From: Chara braunii
Lineage: Eukaryota; Streptophyta; Charophyceae; Charales; Characeae
Assembly (NCBI GenBank): GCA_003427395.1
Contig: BFEA01000359.1
Span: 32,102 to 65,658, forward strand
DNA length: 33,557 bases
Direction: 5' to 3'
Shown: piece by piece, positions 19,281-29,260 of the stretch
Position numbering within the stretch: the stretch's first letter is position 1
Layout: every line of letters starts with the position of its first letter
Notes under the pieces: model-generated
Told to the model about the DNA's origin: nothing
The model's database searches: none
Seen by the model: only the letters and a program-made list of their open reading frames with translations
Translations under genes and position numbers: made by a program

Positions 19281-19386
19281 CCGTTAGGTCGTCCGCAAAT
19301 GCTCCTGCTTTCCAATGGAGGGAAGGGCTTACTCCGTTAGGTCGTCCGCTAATGCTCCTGCTTTCCAATGGAAGGAAGGGCTTACT
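19281..19386 (-). repeat. 53-bp tandem duplication across the RT catalytic motif C
   Basis: 19281-19333 and 19334-19386 are the same 53 bp with two substitutions. Each copy encodes the motif C region on the minus strand: AFADDL in 19281-19333 and ALADD in 19334-19386. Since 53 is not a multiple of three, the duplication also shifts the frame. Confidence 0.92.
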
Positions 19387-19953
19387 GTCAGACCAGTAAT
19401 ATTTTCATTATATCTAATGTTATCTATTAATATTTCTAGTTGAAGTAGCGAGGGGGCATCCCTGCCTAAGGGAGCGGGTCAAATGAAAATCCTCGGACAG
19501 TTGACCGTTGACAATAACTACCGAGGTTGCATTTACATAAGAAGCATGGATCCATTTGACAAATCCTAGACCGAATCCCATTTTTTTCAGAGTAGTGGAA
19601 ACAAAAGTCCATCCCACTTTATCGTATGCCTTTTCCATGTCAAGCATTAGGATAGCCACTTCTCTCTTTTCAACTCCGATCACTTCTAACGCTTGCATTG
19701 TTGTTAGAATATTATCAAAAATTGACCGGCCCTTTACAAACGCCCCTTGCTCCCATCCCACTAGATGGGGAAGTTTTGCTGCCAAGCGGAGTGCAAGGGC
19801 CTTAGCCATAATTTTGTAGACCACACATTCAACACAGAAATAAGGCGATAATTACGGACTTCCCGCTTGTCCCCCTTTTTATACAACAAGGAGATGAATC
19901 CCTTCACAAAGTTCCTTAGAAGAGTGCCCGTATTTAGGGCTGAGTTATAAACC

Positions 19954-20310
19954 TTTTTTTTTTTTTAATACAACACCCCCACCGGTGCTAGTGGCGCTGA
20001 TAAGAGCAGACACCACTACCACCCGGGGAGAGGCTCCGTCTATTGGTGGGGAGCATCCCGGCTGGAAAACGGGTCCAGCGTCCCAGATACAGGGTGTCAT
20101 CAGAGAACAGTAAAGAAACAATCCTGCCAGCATTGATTACCCTGACTTACAGGGGATTGACTGAGCAGGACGTTGAAAAAACTTGGGAGAACGAATTTTT
20201 CAGAATCAACAACTGGAAAACCCTGCCAATATTTACTGCTCTAGACTCCGAAGCTGGTTGTGAAGGCTCTTTTAACTGTAATCCACCTGTAAGCACCAAA
20301 CCAGTTGTGG
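19954..20310 (-). mobile_element. Short retroposed insertion inside the LINE RT domain
   Basis: Host RT coding stops making sense after LPVELF and a few codons (about 20320). It resumes with VYNSALNTGTLLRNF right after an A tail (T run, 19954-19966). The inserted piece carries GGACCCGTTTTCCAGC about 110 bp before its tail, like the LINE 3' ends at 16970 and 7489. It is therefore a 5'-truncated relative of the same LINE, or a SINE with a LINE-like tail. The 5' boundary is approximate. Confidence 0.65.
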
Positions 20311-20859
20311 GCATGGAAAGGAAGGGGACAAAACCCTCCCAAGTGCAAAGGAATAATTCAACTGGGAGTCCGCCAAGGCCTGGGCATTTGCCCATTGCCA
20401 TTTGCTTGACTGCCACTGTTAATTATTTTTATATGAAAGGAGCATCCATTATATCACTTGCAGTCTGGTTAATACATGCTTGTGATCTGTTCCAAAACGT
20501 AGAAGTGTGGGAAAGGTCAGTATCAAATTCGTCAAAAATTATCATTGTGAAGACTATATCACGGAAATAAGAAAGAGTATAAGAACACATTTCAGAAGGA
20601 TCTGACGTCGTAGGGCTGTGTACATCAAAAAAGTGTACCAGCTCACGTACAGCCGGTTTGGTCTGTCTGAGGATCCGCGAGCGAAAAGTAAGTTTGGTCA
20701 TTTTATCGTAGCCGATTATGCCCCGGAGTTTAAGCCACTCCATCCACTCGGCTTGCTTTTGAATTCCCAAGGCCTCTAGTGCTGCGAGAGCGCTCGTCCT
20801 CTGCCCATATTAACCTCAACCTTTTGGATTATTCGTTTATTGCACAATTCTTTCCAATT

Positions 20860-21810
20860 TCAGGATGCCGCTTTCATGCGTGAGAAAACAATGAGGGTTT
20901 CCCTAATGATGCCCAACCTCACCTCTGCCCATTTATCCTGAGTATCAAAGAGGTCTTTGGCATTCTGCCATTCCGTTATTTGAGAGATTATCCATTTTGG
21001 AATTCCCTTATCCTTTAGATTGTTAATGTTTAACCGAAAGGGAGGTCTAGCAGATTGAACCAGATCATTAGAGATCACATCTATCAGCACCAGGTAGTGG
21101 TCTGACAGTGAAGCTATAGCATAGTCGACTGTTATGCACCGGTCCCACAAGGTCCCTCTCGCTGCCACAAAGTCAAGACGTCGCTTAGGTCGAGGGGTCT
21201 TGTTGTTCGGCTTCGGACCATACCATGTGTATCTGTGTTCCTCAGGGTTCATATGCCTGTAAGTGTCAATTAGGCTCTGAGAATCCAAGAAGGAAAGCAG
21301 CAACAAGCTATCTTGTCTGATTGGCGTAGCTACCGGAGAGTCCAAACCCGGATTAAGGATAGTGTTCCAGTCTCCTAGGATCACTAAATTTTATGTATCG
21401 GGGACCACAGCAGGGAGGTTGGAAAAAAACTCTGTTCTTTCAATATATTATGAGGGGGCATATACAGTCATAATGCCCCATTCTTCATTATCCATCTCAA
21501 GTATTACCCACGCCCATTTCCCACTTGGATCTTCGTAATGGTCAAGGATCAGACAGTCTAAGTCTTTATGTAATAAAATGGTCACCCCCCCTCTTGTCCC
21601 GTCCGCCGGGGCCCAAAATTGGGGGCCCACCCACCAGTTGCGGGCTTCTTGGATTTTGCTGTTGTTGAGCTTTGTTTCTTGCAGACATAAGATATGGACA
21701 TTCTCATAATAGAACCACTCCGATAAACGCGTTTTTTTTAACAGATTTGAAGTATCCCCAAGGCCTTTGACATTCCAACTTGCAAGTCGTACCCTATGGG
21801 GCAAAACCAT
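20860..21810 (-). pseudogene. LINE ORF2 APE-type endonuclease
   Basis: Starts at ATG 21810 with SWNVKGLGD (catalytic Asn), then LQETKL (catalytic Glu), TRGGVTIL and WGIMTVYAPS. It ends at a stop near 21448. The frame continues through a second stop at about 21390 into VILGDWNTILNPG (catalytic Asp/Asn), RRLDFVAARG and SLSDHYLVLID (the SDH active-site motif). All catalytic landmarks of APE-like LINE endonucleases are present. In the intact family this domain nicks target DNA for target-primed reverse transcription. Two nonsense codons inactivate it here. Confidence 0.9.
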
Positions 21811-22438
21811 TGGGTTGGGAGATGCCGCTAGTCACTTGGATGTTGTTATCAGCTACTGAGAGTTCATTGCTTACCCTGCTCATAGAGCTCACCAAGGCCC
21901 GGAAGCTAGGATCCGCCAAAATGGACCCTGCGTCAGATATGGATATCCAACTAGCAATATCCTTCGCTGACAGATCCTGAGTTAATTGAATATTTGACAG
22001 TGATTCTCATTTTCGCAGGAGAAACTCCTGCAGAGGGAACCATAACATTCTTTCTGTGCATTGTTTGGCAAAATTCTCTAAGATAGACTGCAGACTCAAA
22101 AAATAAATATGAAGGAGAGTCTTTTTCCTATTGGGTCTCGTAGCAATATGTCTTCCTCTCTGAGGCTCAGATAACAGGGTGCAAGAACCCTGTTAATGGA
22201 GAACGTGGATAGTTGCCATGTCAATGGCTTGTTCATCCGACACTGCTGATGCTACCCCTATGGAGGGAATGACCAGACATTCTTGATCCGTTCGTTCTGT
22301 TAACATCATCAGGCCCTGTAGAGAATCAACGACGATCAAAGGTACTACATATTCATATATTTGTCCCTTTTCTTTACCCACTTCCCACAATGTGGCCATC
22401 GGGTCAGCTTGTATCAATGATTTCTTAGTTGACCGTCC
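21811..22438 (-). other. Spacer between LINE ORF1 and ORF2
   Basis: Holds an open frame on the minus strand (22193-22417, 74 codons) that may be a frameshifted end of ORF1. I see no recognisable domain. The spacer is about 0.6 kb. Confidence 0.5.
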
Positions 22439-24319
22439 CTAGTGCATCCGTTTTCTGGGGAAGTCCGGGTTTTGAGGATGATCTTCTGAGACCCCCGGTT
22501 CCCCTTGAGTTGGATGATCACCCGTTGAGATGGCAATCCTCTCGTTCGTGCGGGCCTTCTTGCTCGGATTAGAATTAACCAGTTCTTCGGAAAAAAAATG
22601 GTCTTCCTGAAACAAGCTTGGGACGGAGAATTCTAAATAATCATATTTTTTCGTACCCTTTTGTTCGCGGTTATCCTGATGATGCCGAGACAGTCCCTCT
22701 TCCCTGACTGCCTCTTCCTCATCGGATATGTCCTCCACTCGTGCAGTCGTGTCTTTATCCAATGTTGGGTTGGAGGCCAGACCGGCTCCTTCAGCTGATG
22801 CGTGATTTGAGGATACGTCCTCCTTCCTACCTTTCTCCTTTTTCTTTTTCGGTTTTTCTCTATTAAAGATAAAGGGAGCATCAGACTGAGTAGTCTTATC
22901 CAGAACTGAGACCATCGGGCCATGTTTAAAAAGCGGTTGAGGATTAGTAGGATCGGTATTGACAGGCAGTTCTTTCCCTTTCTTAATTCTCCACTTCCCC
23001 TTCAACTTCAAACTTTTTTTCCCTTTTACCTTACCGTTCCTCTGCTCGTCAATACCTTCTCCTTCCTTCTGCTCCTCCTCATTCCCTTTGGTTGTGAGGG
23101 CGTGGGTCTGTTTTTTTTCTTCTCCTTCCTTATGCCCCTCCTCTCCCTCTTTCGGACCGAAGGGTTCACTTCGAATCTCCTTTCCCCCCTCGTCCACGTC
23201 CATCTCCTTCTCAGCATCCTTCTGAGTAGGTTTCTCCGAAGTACCCTTTTGTTGCTCCTCTGTACCCGGAGCCTTATTTCCCAGAGGCTTCTCCGCTTCC
23301 GGATTCTTCCCTTCTTTGAGCTCTTCCCCACCCTTCATCTTCTTGCCTTTCTTTCCTTTTTTTGCCACCGTTTTCCCGTTTCCTTTTGCTTCCTTTTTTC
23401 CGTTCTTCCCTCCACCCTACCCCTCTTACTCTCCTCCCTTGTCTTTCTTGCTTCCCTTTCTCGGCATACTTTTCTTCGGACAAGAATCATCGGTGTCCTT
23501 ATGAAAATGGCTTCGACACACCGAGCACCATGGGGTGGTCGCACAAGTGACGCCAATCTCCATTCGGCCCTGTTCCTGTAGGTTTAATATCAAGCGTTTT
23601 TTATACCTTAATCTGGTTGTAGGGACCAAGTCAAATCGAATGTCACGTAGGTTTGGGGTTAGAAGGTTTTTGCACATTGGGTGTTCCTTAAGAACCGTCC
23701 CAAAGGCATCTTCTACTGCCCCTCTCAACGGCCCTAAAGCAGAAACCCGGACTTCCAAACATCTAGCCCAAAAGTACTTTTGTTTCATGGCTTCACGCCA
23801 ATCTGACAGTTGTTTTTCCAACATCCAGGGTCGGAATGAAATTTTGCGTACTTTATTTTCTAGCTCGACACTGTCCTCTTTTTTCCTAAGCATCCAGGCG
23901 GCAATCTACTTTGACGATGCCACATAAGTGGCCAAGTTTCTTCCCTCGTTTTGGAACAAGCCCCGTTTAGAGGGGGCAACAGTGTCACCAGAGGTAGCCC
24001 ACCCATTTTCATAGATGTGTACTAACCTGTTTTTTACACCCGGAGGGAGGAAGGAAGCTTCCTCGTCAAAGAAGATTGAGACTGCATGCTCAGTAAGCCA
24101 TTCGGCTTGAATACGCACCAGATTAGGATTGACTTCGACTTCAACAAAGTCTTCTCCCGTGGTGACTCAACTCGGGGCCAGACGGGGTGGGAGGATGTTA
24201 TCTCAGAAGCAAGCATCTAAACATTCCCGAATTCTGGCTTGATCTGCCTCGGATGCAGGGGACGAGATTTAAGCAACTTCCTCGAAAGGTGGAGGAACCA
24301 CCGAGGAGGAAGATACCAT
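22439..24319 (-). pseudogene. LINE ORF1 (zinc-knuckle RNA-binding protein), broken
   Basis: Begins at an ATG at 24317-24319 (MVSSSSVVPPPFEEV) with an early stop. The frame continues through 23906-24118 (FFDEEASFLPPGVKNRL) and, after one stop, 23426-23893. That piece ends with CSVCRSHFHKDTDDSC, a zinc-knuckle-like C-x2-C-x4-H-x6-C, at about residues 123-138. After another stop and a frameshift (23369-23425) comes a 309-codon Lys/Glu-rich tail (22439-23368), low-complexity and probably disordered. Zinc knuckle plus basic tail fits plant L1 ORF1, which binds the LINE RNA. At least three breaks; not functional. Confidence 0.78.
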
Positions 24320-25065
24320 AATGATAACGTATGTTGTCGCTCGCATCAGTCCGACACCACTCATAGGTAGCGCGGGACCCTCCCCGCCGCGTCACGCAGG
24401 AGTGGGTCTAAACCCTCGTTGCGATACATACATGGAGTTTCCGCAAGCCGCTTCGGTCGAGTGCGTCAGCCATACCTCTCGCGAGCCCCTACGACAGGAC
24501 AGGGCCTACGCGACGCACGACTTACCTCCACCTTACGGGAGTTGTCACCTCCCTTCGGTGGGCGTATCCCCGCCGAGCTACCAGTCCACAGTACGAGAGC
24601 TGATCAGCTGCAATCGCAGAGGTGGACCAGCCGAGGACGTTTTCTCGTTCGCTGTAGCATAGGGGGTACGCGCGGTAGTACACCTCTATCGAACCCGCAC
24701 GCGAACTGACACCTTGGGGGGCTGAGGTCCCAAGCGCCACCCGTCGTCGGTCGACTAGGACGCATCCCACACGCCACGCGCACACCACTCTAAAGAACGT
24801 AAATATAAAACACACCCTCAACATACACGTGGAACGACACAACATAACCAACGCGACAACGCTCGTAGTCCCTCGGTAGCTTTCCCATAACTCTTTGATG
24901 CGAAAATCGGATAGGCGTCGCGTGCGAGACTTGGTATAAACCCGCGCGGACGTAGAGCCTTCTCATATCGGTTTGCAATGCCAAAATACGCAAGTAGTCG
25001 CGAAAATGGTGTACTATGCCGTACCCATAATCATGGGGTCCTGGGTAATATATGAGGGTCACCTT

Positions 25066-25081
25066 CGACACTCAAGTGTCG
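25066..25081 (-). repeat. Conserved palindrome, copy B version
   Basis: CGACACT/AGTGTCG around a 2-base centre; counterpart of 15223-15238. Confidence 0.7.
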
Positions 25082-25602
25082 GTTGACACGCGCCTTGAGG
25101 GGTTAATCTCTCGGCGCTAGACAACCGTCATGCGCGGTTGAAGACCACACACCCTCTTCTGCACCTTATGCAGAGTGAGTGGTACACAGGTCCATACCTG
25201 TGGTGGCAGTTGTTTCTTGCTGCCATGGAGATAAGCCTCACTCCAGGCCCAGACACGAGTCAAGGGGTTTGACTTTGAGGGTTGTCACGGACTACAACGT
25301 CCAACCATAGTAATCCTAAAAAACAAATCTAGGCCGAAGGCCTCTCGGGCCCCGAAATCACAACCTTGGGTACCCCCGCTTTGCTTTCGGTTGGCACCAC
25401 GACCTACTTCGCTGCCAAACACTTAGGCATACTTATGAATCCATCGATCCCATAACTGGAGTCGCTAGGACAGCGAAACATCGCGCACAAGATTTTTGAT
25501 ATAAGTTGCGCGGCTGCGGACCCGTCCTATACCAACCAGCGATGCTAATTATAAGCGATTGTCGCAACCTAGGCCTCGCGATATTGAATGGTTGAAGGAA
25601 TA

Positions 25603-25658
25603 TATCGTGGGGGGTTTACCCCTCACAATATTGAACGGCTGAAGGACATGTCGTTCAG
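25603..25658 (-). repeat. Back-to-back hairpins, copy B version
   Basis: Two abutting inverted repeats (25603-25630 and 25631-25658) match 15158-15213 of copy A in position, size and CCTTC loop. The stems differ in sequence but mostly pair; each has one mismatch and the second also a G-T pair. A partial third copy of the CTTCAACCATTCAATAT phrase adjoins at about 25580-25600. Confidence 0.75.
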
Positions 25659-26331
25659 CCCCCGCGACATCTCTGCCCTCTGGGTTGGGTGCCTTGGCGG
25701 GTAGTGCAGATAGGCTCTGCGCGGGGGAAGGCTCCTCCCCTGCAGGGCCTAGGGCTTGGGATGTCCTGGACAAGGACCTTGAATCCCGACCCAGGACCAA
25801 CGTCCGACTAAGAACTCAGAAGAAGTATACAATCAAGAGGTGGGGGTTTCTGCCTACCTTGCCCCTACTTAACCCTCAATACGCTGGCCCCTTGGGCCAT
25901 GTGAACTCCCAACATAGGTACGCACATATATATATACACAAGGGGGTAAATATGTGACGATCACTTCTCACAATCACAGTGGGGCTCCTCACAGCCATAT
26001 GTATACGTGTGACAACAGGCAGTCAAATCCAAAATCCGAACCATAGAACACACCTGCAGTCACATCAAAGAATCAAACAAGGTCCACGCACTACGCGGAG
26101 TCAACCCCAACCACTCTCCATACTCATACCCCCTGCTTTAGCCATGCAAGCCCCAACCTCCGGCCAACCAACCATAATTAAGTACTCAGTACGTTTGTTA
26201 AATGGCCATTCAATAAAAGTCTGGGTGAAACCTTAACAAAATAATAGAAATCACCAGGGCTAAATTTTTTTTAGGTTGAGTAGGGAGGACGAGTTGGAGT
26301 TGAGTCGTAAACCGACGAATCGGCAACCGAC

Positions 26332-26373
26332 CTGTTATCAGTGATAACAGAAGGTGATCCTTGTAAGATCAAA
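26332..26373 (-). repeat. Two small palindromes, copy B version
   Basis: CTGTTATC/GATAACAG (26332-26350, perfect 8 bp) and TGATCCTT...AGATCA (about 26355-26371, one mismatch). Counterparts of 14455-14493. Confidence 0.65.
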
Positions 26374-26604
26374 GTTGAATCTAGCCCCAAGTCCTGAGTC
26401 AATCGATCAAGGAGACTTGTAACACAAGACAGGCCAATCTCAAGCTAAGTCTATAAGTTCATGGAGAGTAACCTCCATATCATGATCCGACTCAAGTTAT
26501 CATACTCAACTAAGTCTAAGTCTACATCTAACCAGTGCCCAAGCAAAGGTAGACCATGGCATAGTCTCTCCTACATACGTCGCCACATGTTGCAATATAA
26601 GTTA

Positions 26605-27125
26605 ACTCCTCTAATTTAGGAAAATTTCGGCAGCGCTTCCCGTAGGAAAAGTGTCATCGCAGAAAACATACTAGCTCAAAAGTCAAACCTTTGGATTCCA
26701 GAAAGTCAAAATTTGTCTAACTCCCTGACTTAACAAAAATTTGGGCAACACTTCCTTTAGGGGGGAAGGTTTCCCAGATTTATACCAAGCAAGATTTGAA
26801 CTTAGACATAAAGTCTAGGTTCTGTTAGGGCAGAATCTCAATCAACTCCTTAGATTTGAAAGAAATTTCGGCAGCGCTTCTCGTAGAGAAAGTGTCATTC
26901 CAAGATTTATACAAAGCTAAGTTTAGAATCTGAAATGACTTTGACCCTTCAGGGCCCAATTTTGGCTAACTCCCTGAATTATCAAAAATTTGGGCAACAC
27001 TTCCCTTAAAAAAATGAGGCTTCCCAGATTCTTACTAAGTCAAAAAGACTGGATCATGAAGAAGCCAAAGTTTTGTCAAACTCCTTGGTTTCTTAGAAAT
27101 TTCGGCAGCGCTTTCCGTAGGGAAA
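26605..27125 (-). repeat. Alternating ~120-bp repeats, types I-II-I-II-I (copy B)
   Basis: Plus-strand signatures: type I AAATTTCGGCAGCGCTT at about 26622, 26863 and 27097; type II AAATTTGGGCAACACTTCC at about 26737 and 26986. Units strictly alternate at 111-126 bp, so the higher-order period is about 240 bp. Copy A keeps three units. Confidence 0.85.
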
Positions 27126-27437
27126 GTGGTTTACCAAGATTTATACAAGACCAAGTAAAAATAAAGGATCCCAGAAAATGCAGAAATGAAACTAAGTAAA
27201 AAAACGAGCTCAGAAAATGCAAGAATTGAAACTAACTCCTATGGCTCTAGCACGTGGTGAGCAACTACAACAACTACCTATCAAACTGAACTCAGACTAA
27301 GCAGTGACATCACTCAGTCATATGCAGGCCAAACCACAAATGTAAGTACTCTCACCACCCCCAAGTTAACTTAGCAAACAATAGTTCATAATCTTTCATT
27401 GATTTATCCCTTTATACCCAGCTTACATAGGGCATAA

Positions 27438-28134
27438 GGCTAGACCACCCAAACTTATGGAACATGTCTAGCCCAGCCAAGAAGTATACACAGACAAAGA
27501 GCACAACAATTTTTCTCTTCCTTGGGTATGTGACTAGGTCATCCTAGTCGCCCTGAATTGTTTAAATATCCAAGATTTATATATTTGTCTTCATTTAGTC
27601 TTTTGAGGCAACATATAGCTAAGCCGATCATCTTCAGCTCAAGACTCAGTCTGCCCCTTCGTACCACAAGTTTATTCTTAGTTAATACTCTCTTCAGTTG
27701 GTGATAAGCTATAGTCAGACCACCCAAACTTATGGAACCTTGTCTGACTAGCTTGTTCATAGATAATATAATAGTAGAGTATAGCAAAGTTATAGCCTGT
27801 TGGTTCACCACCCAAACTTATGGAACATGTCTTGGTCCTCAGCCTAGTTCATTTTTCTCAAAACCAAAGCAGGAAGAAGTTGAGTCACCCAAACTTATGG
27901 AACATGCTCACCTCCTCGTTCAGAAACCAAAGAAACTGTCAACAAACCCGAATAAACAAGGCCGCCGGACTACCCAAACTTATGGATTTGACTGGCTCCT
28001 GAAAAAGCAATCACATTCAGCCCTCACAAGTCAGAGCAACCAGACCACCCAAACTTATGGAACATGTCTGGTTCTCCAGGCAATACAAAATAAAACATAG
28101 CACTGGGCCTTCCCAAACTTATGGAACTGGCCCA
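27438..28134 (-). repeat. Array of about seven hairpins with fixed core and variable, pairing stems (copy B)
   Basis: On the minus strand the core reads ATGTTCCATAAGTTTGGGTG. Stems (plus-strand coordinates): 27438-27473 GGCTAGAC/GTCTAGCC; 27712-27750 TAGTCAGAC/GTCTGACTA; 27881-27910 TGAGT/GCTCA; 27964-27996 GCCGGAC/GACTGGC with one mismatch; 28038-28073 AACCAGAC/GTCTGGTT; 28104-28134 TGGGCC/GGCCCA. One member near 27805 has no clean stem. The inner TCCA/TGGG pairing is kept by a G-T pair where copy A has TCCA/TGGA. The usual length is again 36 nt. Confidence 0.88.
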
Positions 28135-28369
28135 TCCTTTGGTTGACCCGGTCAAACTTCATGCAATACTGCCTTTCTTTCACCCTTCCCCCCAGATGCA
28201 ATCCCACAATATGCTTTCACTCAGGCAAAAAAACTGAAATTGACATTATACATGCATTCTTAATAGAAAGCAATACTTATCGGGACAAGCAGGCATACAT
28301 CAGTCAACTATAGGGGGGGAATAGGCAAACATGGGCGTAGTGGGTTGTATGGGAAGCGATGAATTACCT

Positions 28370-28660
28370 GATGGTTCCCTGCCTCCAGAACCTCCCCTAG
28401 GTTCCGGCAGAGCTCCCGCAATCGGTGGGATGACTCCCCACAGAGTCTTGATGCGGTCCTACAAGTTGCAATCCCGCCTGCCGCCTTCCTCTTGTAACCA
28501 GCAGACTAGACTTAGAGTGAGGAGGGCAGATAGAGAAAGGTTTGAGACTCCTAGATCCAAGGGGGGTGCACTCAGACTCGCGCGAGAGGGCCTTGTTGTC
28601 TTCAGTCGCCTGAGGGCCCCGCAATGGCGGCCAACTGACAGCTTGGTCAATAAAGTCAAA
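28370..28660 (-). other. Most conserved block of the element, copy B version
   Basis: Counterpart of 12241-12546. Minus-strand frame 28397-28624 contains GPQATEDNKALSRESECTPL and RGRRQAGLQ. A one-base indel relative to A shifts the last part. A donor-like CAG-GTAAT lies at 28362-28370. Confidence 0.5.
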
Positions 28661-28779
28661 CTGCCGGAGTAGCCCCTCTTGACGAGCTTCCAGCTCGTAT
28701 CACCGAGCTCCCTCCCTAGGTCCAACCACTCCTCTACGCCTAACGGCAGCCGCCCAACACCCTGTATCAGTCCTTATGT

Positions 28780-29260
28780 GTCGTAGCAGTAGTTGTAGCT
28801 AGCCGCAACAGTCATCCATACACAACCCTTAGATGCAGCCTCGGTACTCAATGGCGGCCAACAGTAACAACAGCAGCTTCCAGCAGCAGCGGCAGTTATC
28901 AGCAGAGCCCCCCAACCATCAGCAGCGGTACACAATGGCCCAGGCCCGCACGTAGCCCACGAACGCGGCAGTTGCACACCGCGTTCAATAGTGCACAGTA
29001 TGCAGCAGCAATCTGTGCCCGACCAATAGCAGCAGTGGTAGTGCGCAGTCAAAAACCCAGCCGCAACGGTCGCTCTTGCCCGGCCACCAAACCCGATAGC
29101 AGTACGCAGTGGCAGCCGGCCGCAGTCGACAACAGCCAGCACCAGTCTCCCGAATGCAGCAGTCACCTGCAGCAACAGTCGCTAGCAGCAGCCGGCCGCA
29201 GCATGCAGCAGCAGTCTGTGCATCGCCAACAGCAGCCGCAATTGTGCAAGGTCGGAAACC
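28780..29260. repeat. CAGCAG/GCTGCT-rich degenerate expansion in copy B
   Basis: Frequent AGCAG, CAGCAG and AGCCGGCCGCAG phrases give Ala/Gln/Ser/Cys-rich frames on both strands. Copy A has no comparable tract in its corresponding region (before 12067), so it arose in B after the copies separated. Confidence 0.6.

Larger units (their letters stand above)
18661..20770 (-). pseudogene. LINE ORF2 reverse transcriptase, interrupted
   Basis: In minus-strand order: linker 20429-20770 (RSRILRQTKPAVRELVHFF); early RT with MAMGKCPGLGGLPVELF (from 20416); a nested insertion (about 19954-20310); then LLRNFVKGFISLLYKKGD and the piece 19420-19824. That piece holds motif A (LDMEKAYDKVGW, catalytic Asp) and motif B (SLRQGCPLA). 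Motif C (AFADD) sits in a 53-bp tandem duplication at 19281-19386. The thumb region follows (INWSKS, then FLGIQVALKDCS and WLINYKLSLFGRALV in 18661-19155). Stops and frameshifts occur between pieces. An AT-rich stretch at 19387-19440 looks foreign and may mark a small replacement. Confidence 0.85.
16795..24319 (-). mobile_element. Nearly full-length but inactive L1-clade LINE
   Basis: About 7.5 kb on the minus strand: ORF1, a spacer, ORF2 (APE endonuclease, linker, reverse transcriptase, C-terminal zf-RVT), then a 3' UTR and an A tail seen as a T-rich tract at 16795-16815. The order and motifs are those of plant L1-clade LINEs. Stops, frameshifts, a duplication over the catalytic motif and a nested insertion make it dead. 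Its 5' end lies within about 15 bp of the terminus of copy B, and it fills almost all the space between copies A and B. I found no convincing target-site duplication. Confidence 0.87.

Noticed and set aside
22922-23581. 219-codon plus-strand frame rich in Phe, Leu and Ser
   Set aside because: Antisense shadow of the Lys/Glu-rich tail of LINE ORF1.
16746-24326. GGAAGATA... at both LINE ends as a target-site duplication
   Set aside because: Only a partial, gapped match and not placed directly after the poly(A) tail; could be chance.
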